Source: Erysipelothrix sp.
GTDB lineage: Bacteria > Bacillota_I > Bacilli_A > Erysipelotrichales > Erysipelotrichaceae
Reading direction: 5' to 3'
Assembly: GCA_030152625.1 (NCBI GenBank)
Contig: JASLJD010000148.1
Coordinates: forward strand, 1 to 7,088
DNA length: 7,088 bases
Shown here: positions 1-5,060 of the stretch, in pieces
Layout: each line of letters opens with the position of its first letter
Numbering within the stretch: position 1 is the first letter of the stretch
Program-made: the position numbers and the translations under genes
Notes under the pieces: generated by a model
Seen by the model: the letters and a program-made list of their open reading frames with translations, nothing else
Databases searched by the model: none
Told to the model about the DNA's origin: nothing

Positions 1-84
1 TTCACTGACACCCATACTCCCTTTTTCATGCAATAGGTCAATAATTTTAAAAGCATTCTCAATCGTTTTAATGTTTTCGCTCAT
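1..84 (-). CDS. IclR-family transcriptional regulator, N-terminal 28 residues (partial)
   Basis: The reading frame starts at an ATG (84-82, minus strand) and is still open at the window edge, so only 28 codons are visible. They begin MSENIKTIENAFKIIDLLHE and continue into a Gly-Val-Ser-Glu stretch (residues 25-28). This is the usual opening of IclR-family regulators: a helix of the 'ALxILDLL' type, then a turn and 'GVSE', which leads into the second helix of the winged helix-turn-helix. A GAGGTGG ribosome binding site lies at 94-88. Family members bind palindromic operators as dimers, and a C-terminal domain (outside this window) senses a small metabolite. The gene is divergent from the dehydrogenase/YjiH operon and a palindrome covers that operon's predicted start, so it probably controls those genes. 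The effector cannot be read from this fragment. Confidence 0.82.
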   Translation of the reverse strand, partial: MSENIKTIENAFKIIDLLHEKGSMGVSE

Positions 85-103
85 AGCCCACCTCACAAAA
101 ATA

Positions 104-126
104 ATTATAGCATATTTTGTAGGATA
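104..126 (-). promoter_or_regulatory. Predicted promoter of the IclR-family gene (extended -10)
   Basis: On the minus strand TATAAT lies at 109-104, preceded by TGC (112-110), giving a good extended -10 element. No convincing -35 hexamer is found 16-18 bases further upstream. The predicted start near 97 leaves a short leader that just holds the ribosome binding site. The spacer is filled by the dyad at 109-130. Confidence 0.55.
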
Positions 127-130
127 TGCT
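109..130. repeat. Inverted repeat AGCATAT-N8-ATATGCT in the iclR-like promoter
   Basis: Two perfect 7-base arms (109-115 and 124-130) are separated by 8 bases and lie directly upstream of the -10 of the leftward promoter. The position suits an operator, for example for autoregulation. The sequence is AT-rich and differs from the palindrome at 245-261, so the role is uncertain. Confidence 0.45.
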
Positions 131-203
131 TGTTTTTTCACAAAGAAAAGAGAATCCATTCCTTTTTCCTCTCAGAAAACAATTTTTCAAAGCATAAGCG
201 ATC

Positions 204-230
204 AAAAAGAGAAGGGTTCGCTCTTTTTTT
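204..230. repeat. Terminator-like hairpin upstream of the dehydrogenase promoter
   Basis: AAAAAGAG (204-211) can pair with CTCTTTTT (221-228) around a 9-base loop and is followed by a T run to 230. An alternative pairing joins AGCGA (197-201) to TCGCT (218-222). The structure lies upstream of the predicted -10 (235-240), so it would not be in the main transcript unless an earlier promoter exists. It could be an attenuator, a terminator of antisense transcription, or chance in AT-rich DNA. Confidence 0.3.
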
Positions 231-231
231 G

Positions 232-240
232 TGCTATATT
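232..240 (+). promoter_or_regulatory. Predicted extended -10 promoter of the dehydrogenase/yjiH operon
   Basis: TGC followed by TATATT (235-240) forms an extended -10. No good -35 is seen around 211-218, so the promoter probably relies on the TG motif or on an activator. The predicted start is near 246-248, inside the palindrome at 245-261. Confidence 0.5.
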
Positions 241-244
241 GTTT

Positions 245-261
245 TCGGAACGACGTTCCGA
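245..261. promoter_or_regulatory. Perfect 17-bp palindrome, probable IclR-family operator
   Basis: TCGGAACG and CGTTCCGA flank a single central A, an uninterrupted odd-centred palindrome. Its GGAA-N5-TTCC core has the same spacing as the known E. coli IclR-type consensus TGGAAATNATTTCCA. It covers the predicted +1 of the operon and ends just before the ribosome binding site (265-272), a classic place for repression. The divergent IclR-family gene is the obvious candidate for the binding protein. That link is inference; the palindrome itself is directly seen. Confidence 0.7.
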
Positions 262-282
262 TTATAGAAGGAGAGAGAAAAT

Positions 283-1230
283 ATGTCAAAAATTTCTATT
301 GTTGGCGTAGGTGCCGTTGGTGCCGCAAGCGCGTTTACATTGTCCCAAGAGGCTTGGGTCAATGAATTGGTTTTAATCGATATTAATCAGGAAAAAGCGC
401 AGGGCGAAGCGCTCGATATCATGCACGGTATGCCTCTTAGTCAAAATATCGAGGTCATCAGCGGTGACTATGCAGACAGTAAAGATTCCGATATTGTCGT
501 CATCACCGTTGGCGTACCGGAAGTTGTGGGCGAATCACGCTTGATTCCTTTGCAAAAAAACACCGAAATTCTTGAAGGAATCATCCCTGAAATTCTTCAT
601 TATAGCCCGGATGCTATCTTAGTTTTAGTCACAAATCCGGTTGATCTTCTCACATATGTGAGTTATCGTGTTGCGGGGATTGAAAGTGGACGAGTGATTG
701 GTCTTGGCACCATGCTCGATACATCCCGACTCCGTTATTTACTCGCTCGTGACTTCAATGTCTCAGCCGATAATGTACAGGCTTTTGTCGTTGGGGAACA
801 TGGCGATTCACAAGTTGTCCTTTGGTCCAAAACAACGATTGCTGGTCTATCTGTTGAAGAATACGCCGCTATTAACAAGATTCCTTTGGCCGAAGATTAT
901 TTTCAAGCGATTGAAGAAGAAGTTCGAAAAACGGCCTTTGATGTTTGGGAAATGAAGGGACCGAATGCATATTGTGTCGCCTTGGCGATTGCGGATGTCT
1001 CAAAAGCTATTATTCGCGATGAAAATCGTATTCTTCCTGTTTCAAGTTATAGCCAATTAGAAAACACTCATGAAGACATTTATATTAGCTTGCCAAGTGT
1101 CATTAATCGAGAAGGCATTGTGAAAACACTCGATATGCCAATGAATACCCTCGAAAAAGAACGCTTTGAATCTTCCAAAAAGCTTTTGAAAGAACTCGCT
1201 GATCAAATCCAATATCGAGGTGAAGATTAA
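283..1230 (+). CDS. ldh: L-lactate dehydrogenase-family NAD-dependent 2-hydroxyacid dehydrogenase
   Basis: This 315-residue protein has the family's normal length and should catalyse NADH-linked interconversion of a 2-oxoacid and an L-2-hydroxyacid in the cytoplasm. The Rossmann motif GVGAVG spans residues 8-13 and D33 marks NAD preference. Catalytic residues are present: R86 (Arg109 in usual LDH numbering), N118, D146 and R149 (Asp168, Arg171), and H173 in GEHGDS (His195). The substrate pocket is unusual: E80 stands where LDH has Gln102 and malate dehydrogenase has Arg, and N228 stands where LDH has Thr246. At the allosteric fructose-bisphosphate site, R151 is kept but Q166 replaces His188. 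The ATG at 283 has an AGAAGGAG site (265-272) before it. The gene is co-transcribed with the YjiH-like gene 2 bases downstream. Family membership is firm; lactate/pyruvate as the true substrate is uncertain, and the symbol is given at family level only. Confidence 0.9.
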   Translation: MSKISIVGVGAVGAASAFTLSQEAWVNELVLIDINQEKAQGEALDIMHGMPLSQNIEVISGDYADSKDSDIVVITVGVPEVVGESRLIPLQKNTEILEGIIPEILHYSPDAILVLVTNPVDLLTYVSYRVAGIESGRVIGLGTMLDTSRLRYLLARDFNVSADNVQAFVVGEHGDSQVVLWSKTTIAGLSVEEYAAINKIPLAEDYFQAIEEEVRKTAFDVWEMKGPNAYCVALAIADVSKAIIRDENRILPVSSYSQLENTHEDIYISLPSVINREGIVKTLDMPMNTLEKERFESSKKLLKELADQIQYRGED

Positions 1231-1232
1231 AC

Positions 1233-2579
1233 ATGTCCAAAACCCAAAAACCTATCAACGCCTTAAAATTTATCTTGGGTACTTTAGTCGGTATCTTACT
1301 TGTTTTAATCCCTTTTAATTTCAATGGAACCGTTGATACCGCTTTATTTTATTACTTGAAATTATTCGTTCATAAATATCAAGCAGCTTTGCGATTCATC
1401 CTTATGTTTTTAATGACAAGCAGCGCTGTTTTATCGCTCTATGACCATCTTATTGAACCGGAGTGGATTCGAGAAAACAAATTATTCAAAAGTATCTTTT
1501 CCACAAGTCCTTTCTATATTGTCAATCGATTCCTAGGAGCCACAATTTGTATTCTTGTTTACTTTGGCGTCGGTCCGGAATTTATCATTTCCGAAGATAC
1601 CGGAGCAAGCATGTTTTCCCTTGCAACACAGCTTGCGATTTTGGTACCCTCAATGCTTTTGCTCCAAACCTTTATTCTTGAATTTGGTGCCATGGAGTTT
1701 ATCGGTGAATTAATCGGATTTATTATTAAGCCCATCTTCAAAGTTTCTGAAATGGGTGCTGTCAGTATCATCAGTGCTTGGGTAGGACCTGGGAATGCCG
1801 CCATCTTAGGCACTCGTGAACTCTTTGAAGAAGGCTATTATACTGTCAAGGAAGCAGCGATTATCGGATCTCAGTTTGCGACTTCCAGTGTCGGTTGGAT
1901 TGTGCTTGTCAGTTCGGTCTTTGATATTATGGACCATTTTCCTGCTCTTTTCTTGGTCATCACCCTCGTTGGTTTTATTGTTGCGATTATTTCTGTTCGT
2001 ATTCCACCGATTTCTAATTATCCCGAAACCTATGTGGATGGTGAGACCATCTCCCCTATTCAAAACAAAGAAAATATTGATCAAAGCAAAATCGCTTATG
2101 CGTTTGACCGTGCCCTTCAAAGAGCTGATCAAGTAAGTTTCAAAAATTTCAGTGCTAAGATTCATAATATGCTTTTTTATGTCGTTTGGTTACAACCAAT
2201 CATTATTGCTTGGGGAACTCTCGCCCTCATCACATCGATTTATACACCCATCTTAGAGTGGGTATCCTTACCAGTTGAGATGATTCTTAAAGCCGCCAAT
2301 GTTGCGGAACCTGCAGCCAGTGCTAGTGCCATCATGTCCGGGTTTGCTGATAATTATCTCCCTGTTATTTTAGGTAAAGACATTGCCAGTGTTGCTAGTC
2401 GTTTTATCATTGCAGCGATGAGCATCTTACAGATTGTCTTTATGTCAGAAATTGCCTCCTTATTAACATCTAGCAAAGTCATGAAAAGTTTCAAGGATGT
2501 CCTTTTGGTCTTTATCATTCGAACCTTTGTATCCTTACCTTTTGTCATTCTTTGTGTTAAAATTCTTAACTTAAGCTAA
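1233..2579 (+). CDS. yjiH: YjiH-family membrane protein with nucleoside-recognition (Gate) domain
   Basis: This 448-residue, very hydrophobic protein has about ten likely membrane segments, roughly residues 11-30, 53-70, 97-113, 127-150, 153-170, 205-230, 237-256, 313-338, 392-412 and 423-445. A hydrophilic loop at about 257-311 splits it into two halves. Conserved-looking motifs are SAWVGPGNAAILGT (181-194) and EPAASASAIMSGFADNYLPV (359-378), typical of the YjiH branch of Gate-domain proteins. The family is thought to transport or sense small solutes in the cytoplasmic membrane, but substrates are poorly established. E. coli yjiH lies beside the isoaspartyl dipeptidase gene iadA. The start at 1233 follows the dehydrogenase stop by 2 bases, and its AGGTGA site (1219-1224) lies inside the upstream gene, so the two are translated from one message. 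The natural guess is that it moves the substrate or product of the dehydrogenase. Confidence 0.82.
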   Translation: MSKTQKPINALKFILGTLVGILLVLIPFNFNGTVDTALFYYLKLFVHKYQAALRFILMFLMTSSAVLSLYDHLIEPEWIRENKLFKSIFSTSPFYIVNRFLGATICILVYFGVGPEFIISEDTGASMFSLATQLAILVPSMLLLQTFILEFGAMEFIGELIGFIIKPIFKVSEMGAVSIISAWVGPGNAAILGTRELFEEGYYTVKEAAIIGSQFATSSVGWIVLVSSVFDIMDHFPALFLVITLVGFIVAIISVRIPPISNYPETYVDGETISPIQNKENIDQSKIAYAFDRALQRADQVSFKNFSAKIHNMLFYVVWLQPIIIAWGTLALITSIYTPILEWVSLPVEMILKAANVAEPAASASAIMSGFADNYLPVILGKDIASVASRFIIAAMSILQIVFMSEIASLLTSSKVMKSFKDVLLVFIIRTFVSLPFVILCVKILNLS

Positions 2580-2614
2580 ACATCCCCTTGTTTTGCGAAA
2601 TCATATAAAACATT

Positions 2615-2654
2615 AAAAGCTGGGAATCTCCTATGAGAAACTCCCAGCTTTTTT
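2615..2654 (+). terminator. Rho-independent terminator of the dehydrogenase/yjiH operon
   Basis: AAAAGCTGGGA (2615-2625) pairs perfectly with TCCCAGCTTTT (2642-2652) and runs into a T tract ending at 2654. The loop contains a second small pairing, TCTC with GAGA. It begins 36 bases after the yjiH stop. The A run on the left arm could make it work in both directions. Confidence 0.9.
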
Positions 2655-2751
2655 CGTTAAAAATACTGTTACGATTTTATTGAGCTCTTATGTACTTTCT
2701 TCTTGTATCGCTGTTTCAAGCTTTTAAACGCCTGTTGAGAAACTTGTTCAT
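2655..2751. other. Intergenic spacer with no supported feature
   Basis: This spacer lies between two terminators facing each other. Short open frames exist on both strands but have no ribosome binding site or recognisable product. I see no promoter, RNA or repeat that I can support. Confidence 0.5.
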
Positions 2752-2781
2752 TAAAAAACTCCAAGCACGATCGCTTGGAGT
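2752..2781 (-). terminator. Rho-independent terminator of the tRNA-Gln gene
   Basis: ACTCCAAGC (2758-2766) and GCTTGGAGT (2773-2781) form a perfect 9-bp stem with a 6-base loop. Read on the minus strand it is followed by a T run (the A run at 2753-2758). It lies 14 bases past the CCA end of tRNA-Gln and matches that transcript's direction. Confidence 0.88.
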
Positions 2782-2795
2782 GTTCTAATTTATAA

Positions 2796-2870
2796 TGGCT
2801 GGGCCACCTGGGATCGAACCAGGGAATGTCAGAGTCAAAGTCTGATGCCTTACCGCTTGGCTATGGCCCA
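2796..2870 (-). tRNA. tRNA-Gln (anticodon TTG)
   Basis: This is a complete 75-base cloverleaf on the minus strand. The acceptor arms TGGGCCA (2870-2864) and TGGCCCA (2806-2800) pair fully, followed by discriminator G and an encoded CCA (2798-2796). The anticodon loop CTTTGAC gives TTG, which reads CAA. The T arm GGTTCGATCC is standard. The U-A first acceptor pair and G discriminator are typical of bacterial tRNA-Gln. It is a single-gene unit with its own promoter and terminator. Confidence 0.97.
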
Positions 2871-2901
2871 ATGCATGCCTTCTCTTTCTCAGGCGATTTT
2901 A

Positions 2902-2929
2902 ATTATAACACATCTAGAGAACAATGCAA
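2902..2929 (-). promoter_or_regulatory. Predicted promoter of tRNA-Gln
   Basis: On the minus strand TTGCAT (2929-2924) and a perfect TATAAT (2907-2902) are spaced by 16 bases, with TGT directly before the -10. The predicted start near 2895 gives a leader of about 25 bases before the mature tRNA. Confidence 0.72.
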
Positions 2930-2943
2930 GCCTTTTTATGAAA

Positions 2944-2972
2944 AAAATAAAAAAGCCGGAAATCCGGCTTTT
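2944..2972 (-). terminator. Rho-independent terminator of the UgpC/MsmX-type ATPase gene
   Basis: AAAAGCCGGA (2951-2960) and TCCGGCTTTT (2963-2972) form a strong GC-rich stem. Read leftward, the stem runs into a T-rich tail (the A run at 2944-2954). It starts 4 bases after the ATPase gene's stop codon. The T run on the other side means it might also work rightward. Confidence 0.88.
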
Positions 2973-2976
2973 TATC

Positions 2977-4080
2977 TTATTTAATAACAAATTCTGTTTC
3001 TTTATCAAAGAAGTGACCCTTGCTGACATTAAAGGCCAATTCAACCTTATCGCCTGTTTCGTAAAGCTGGTTAACACCCACTTTAGCAATAAACTCATCC
3101 GTTCCGAAAGTTACATAAAGAATGGTTTCTGCTCCCAAGAGTTCCGCAACTGTAATTTCTGCTTCCGCAACACCACCTGGTGTACCTTCTGTAACTAGCG
3201 GTTCATCATGAATATCTTCTGGACGAATACCGAAGATCACATCTTTACCGACATAACCTTGTTCCTTAAGGGTTGCGAACTTCCCTTCTGGGATCGCTAA
3301 TTTGACGCCATCTTGAGTGACCATGTAGCCATCTTCAATACGAACATCAATAAAGTTCATCGCTGGTGCACCGATGAAACCACCTACGAAAACGTTCACT
3401 GGTGAGTTATAAACTTCTTTTGGTGTACCAATTTGTTGGACAAAACCATCTTTCATAATAACAATACGATCAGCCATGGTCATCGCTTCAGTCTGGTCGT
3501 GGGTAACATAAATTGTTGTTGTACCCAAACGATTATGAAGTTTGGTAATTTCTGCACGCATGGCGACACGTAATTTCGCATCAAGGTTGGAAAGAGGCTC
3601 GTCCATGAGGAAGACTTGTGCATCACGAACAATCGCACGTCCCAATGCAACACGCTGACGCTCCCCACCGGATAAGGCTGCTGGTTTACGCTCTAGATAG
3701 CCATCAAGACCTAAGATCTCAGCGGCTTCACGCACTGCACGGTCGATTTCATCTTTTGGTGTCTTACGAATCTTTAAACCAAAAGCCATGTTATCATAAA
3801 CAGTCATATGTGGATACAAAGCATAGTTTTGGAAAACCATTGCGATGTCACGATCTTTTGGTTCCACATCGTTCACAAGACGATCGTTAATATAAATTTC
3901 TCCTTGCGTGATCTCTTCAAGACCTGCAATCATACGAAGTGTTGTTGATTTACCGCAACCAGATGGTCCAACAAAAACAACAAACTCTTTGTCTTCAACC
4001 TCTAAGTTGAAGTCAGTTACTGCATAGTCTGGGTTTTTACCATAACGTTTATAAACATTTTTTAAAATAATATTTGCCAT
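2977..4080 (-). CDS. ugpC: Carbohydrate ABC transporter ATP-binding protein, UgpC/MsmX/MalK type
   Basis: This 367-residue ATPase is full length for the MalK/UgpC/MsmX family. It would sit on the cytoplasmic face of sugar importers and hydrolyse ATP to drive uptake. Visible motifs are Walker A GPSGCGKST (38-46), Q-loop Q84, signature LSGGE (136-140), Walker B VFLMDEP (156-162), D-loop SNLD (164-167) and switch H194. The C-terminal regulatory OB-fold region starts near residue 240 and contains GIRPED (284-289). AAGGAGA (4093-4087) is the ribosome binding site. No permease or sugar-binding protein gene is adjacent, so it probably serves several sugar transporters encoded elsewhere, as MsmX of Bacillus and MsmK of streptococci do. 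A CcpA-box-like sequence at its promoter suggests glucose control. The exact sugars cannot be read from the ATPase. Confidence 0.94.
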   Translation of the reverse strand: MANIILKNVYKRYGKNPDYAVTDFNLEVEDKEFVVFVGPSGCGKSTTLRMIAGLEEITQGEIYINDRLVNDVEPKDRDIAMVFQNYALYPHMTVYDNMAFGLKIRKTPKDEIDRAVREAAEILGLDGYLERKPAALSGGERQRVALGRAIVRDAQVFLMDEPLSNLDAKLRVAMRAEITKLHNRLGTTTIYVTHDQTEAMTMADRIVIMKDGFVQQIGTPKEVYNSPVNVFVGGFIGAPAMNFIDVRIEDGYMVTQDGVKLAIPEGKFATLKEQGYVGKDVIFGIRPEDIHDEPLVTEGTPGGVAEAEITVAELLGAETILYVTFGTDEFIAKVGVNQLYETGDKVELAFNVSKGHFFDKETEFVIK

Positions 4081-4107
4081 TTGTCATTCTCCTTTGCTTA
4101 CAGTCCT

Positions 4108-4136
4108 ATTATAATAAAGCGGTTTCATTTATGATA
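4108..4136 (-). promoter_or_regulatory. Predicted promoter of the ugpC-like gene
   Basis: A perfect TATAAT lies at 4113-4108 on the minus strand, 27 bases before the start codon. No good -35 is present at the expected place (about 4130-4136), so the promoter may be weak or need help. The CcpA-box-like sequence abuts the -10. Confidence 0.5.
4114..4128 (-). promoter_or_regulatory. Candidate CcpA-binding cre site
   Basis: On the minus strand ATGAAACCGCTTTAT matches the Bacillota cre consensus TGWNANCGNTNWCA at every defined position except the final CA. It lies in the spacer between the -10 and the -35 region of the ugpC-like promoter, where CcpA binding would repress. It also touches the -35 region proposed for the rightward regulator gene. 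The match is by eye and imperfect. Confidence 0.45.
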
Positions 4137-4151
4137 TAGTTAAAGTATACA
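4123..4151 (+). promoter_or_regulatory. Possible promoter of the PucR-type regulator gene
   Basis: TTTCAT (4123-4128) and TATACA (4146-4151) are spaced by 17 bases upstream of the rightward gene. Both hexamers are imperfect and other AT-rich choices exist nearby, so this is a weak call. Confidence 0.3.
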
Positions 4152-4176
4152 AAATATTTGTGCAAGGAGTTGGATT

Positions 4177-4998
4177 ATGAACGCAAAAACACTGCAAGAC
4201 CGCTATCCTAAAGCAAAATTACAAAAAGAAAGCGGCGACAAACAAAAATACTTTCATTTTTTCGATGGCTATCATTATTTATTGATCCCCAAAGAAGATC
4301 TCAGTGAAAACGAAGCATGGATTCTTTCGCAACTCAGCGTAAAAGATGTTCCGAAATCCGCTTGGTATGCTTTTCTAATGCAAGATCAAGTTTGCCCTCA
4401 AAAAGGCAATAAAGTCTATCAATGCTTCCATTTCCACAGTGAAAACCTTCGCTATCAGGATGAATGGCTCATCAATTTAGCGGCTTTCTTCGAAGATGTC
4501 GAAGACGCTTTTTTTATCACGGAAGAGACCGGCGTCATCATCAGCAGCCAGATCATAACCAAGAAAGAACAATTGGAAGCTGGACTCGCCCTTTTAGATG
4601 ATGACTTTTCCAGTAAAACCAAAGCTTATCTCGGTATCCCAGTCCAGGTGCAAACAATGCCTGAGGTATTTCAAGAAGAACAAAAAATCCTCCAGCATCT
4701 TGAAGACATCCAAGGCGTCAAAAGCATCAGCCAAGTTTATCTTCAACGATACTTCATCCCACAACTGGCTAAAAACATTTTATTTGAGGAAATGAGACAG
4801 CAATTACAACATGAAGAAGATGCGATTGAAATCATCCAAACCCTTTGGAAAAACCAAGGTAATCTGAGCGCCAGTTCGAAAGAATTGCACCTCCATCGCA
4901 ATACCTTATTATATAGACTCAACAAAATGGAAGAACAATCGGGCTTAGATTTAAGGGATTTACATCAACTCTTTTTAGCTTACTTACTTAGCTTTTAA
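4177..4998 (+). CDS. PucR/CdaR-type helix-turn-helix transcriptional regulator
   Basis: This 273-residue protein ends in a typical PucR C-terminal DNA-binding domain at about residues 215-273. It has NLSASSKELHLHRNTLLYRL (229-248), with the RNTL-YR signature, followed by SGLDLRDLHQLFLAYLL. The first ~210 residues match no sensor domain I can name; they are soluble and acidic with no membrane segment, and could bind a metabolite. The ATG at 4177 has AAGGAG (4164-4169) at good spacing. The gene is divergent from the sugar ATPase gene across 96 bases and lies 62 bases upstream of pta, which has its own promoter. By position it may regulate the ATPase gene, itself or pta. PucR/CdaR relatives respond to purine breakdown or sugar diacids, but nothing here fixes the signal. 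Confidence 0.82.
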   Translation: MNAKTLQDRYPKAKLQKESGDKQKYFHFFDGYHYLLIPKEDLSENEAWILSQLSVKDVPKSAWYAFLMQDQVCPQKGNKVYQCFHFHSENLRYQDEWLINLAAFFEDVEDAFFITEETGVIISSQIITKKEQLEAGLALLDDDFSSKTKAYLGIPVQVQTMPEVFQEEQKILQHLEDIQGVKSISQVYLQRYFIPQLAKNILFEEMRQQLQHEEDAIEIIQTLWKNQGNLSASSKELHLHRNTLLYRLNKMEEQSGLDLRDLHQLFLAYLLSF

Positions 4999-5013
4999 AA
5001 GATTCTTTTTTCA

Positions 5014-5022
5014 TGTTATAAT
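5014..5022 (+). promoter_or_regulatory. Predicted extended -10 promoter of pta
   Basis: TGT followed by a perfect TATAAT (5017-5022) forms an extended -10. The -35 candidate TTTAAA (4994-4999) is weak, is 17 bases upstream, and overlaps the stop codon of the preceding gene. The predicted start near 5028-5030 lies at the edge of the small dyad at 5028-5041. Confidence 0.62.
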
Positions 5023-5027
5023 AGAAA

Positions 5028-5041
5028 AGTATTGTGATACT
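5028..5041. repeat. Small inverted repeat AGTAT-TGTG-ATACT at the pta transcription start
   Basis: Two perfect 5-base arms with a 4-base centre lie directly after the predicted -10 and before the ribosome binding site (5045-5052). It could be a DNA operator or a small 5' hairpin in the message. Its shortness means chance cannot be excluded. Confidence 0.35.
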
Positions 5042-5060
5042 AATAGAAGGAGCGAATAGA

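Noticed and set aside
85..282. Riboswitch or T-box in front of the dehydrogenase
   Set aside because: The predicted leader is only about 35 bases and holds no conserved aptamer or T-box motif that I can see.
71..310. 79-codon plus-strand open frame across the intergenic region
   Set aside because: It covers the divergent promoters and operator, overlaps the dehydrogenase start in another frame, and has no ribosome binding site or recognisable product.
2669..2773. Minus-strand open frame ending at 2669 (EFFNEQVSQQAFKSLKQRYK) that might be a gene remnant
   Set aside because: It has no usable start, overlaps the tRNA-Gln terminator and continues into the tRNA. Its Lys/Gln-rich content is expected by chance in AT-rich DNA, and I recognise no family.
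2690..2788. Plus-strand 32-codon open frame starting at ATG 2690
   Set aside because: It has no ribosome binding site and runs through the antisense of the tRNA-Gln terminator.
5031..5048. Rex-binding site upstream of pta
   Set aside because: Only a TTGTGA half-site is present; the matching TCACAA half is missing at the required spacing.
5034..5060. Upstream GTG start for pta
   Set aside because: It would fall inside the 5' dyad, has no ribosome binding site, and would turn the clear AGAAGGAG site into coding sequence.
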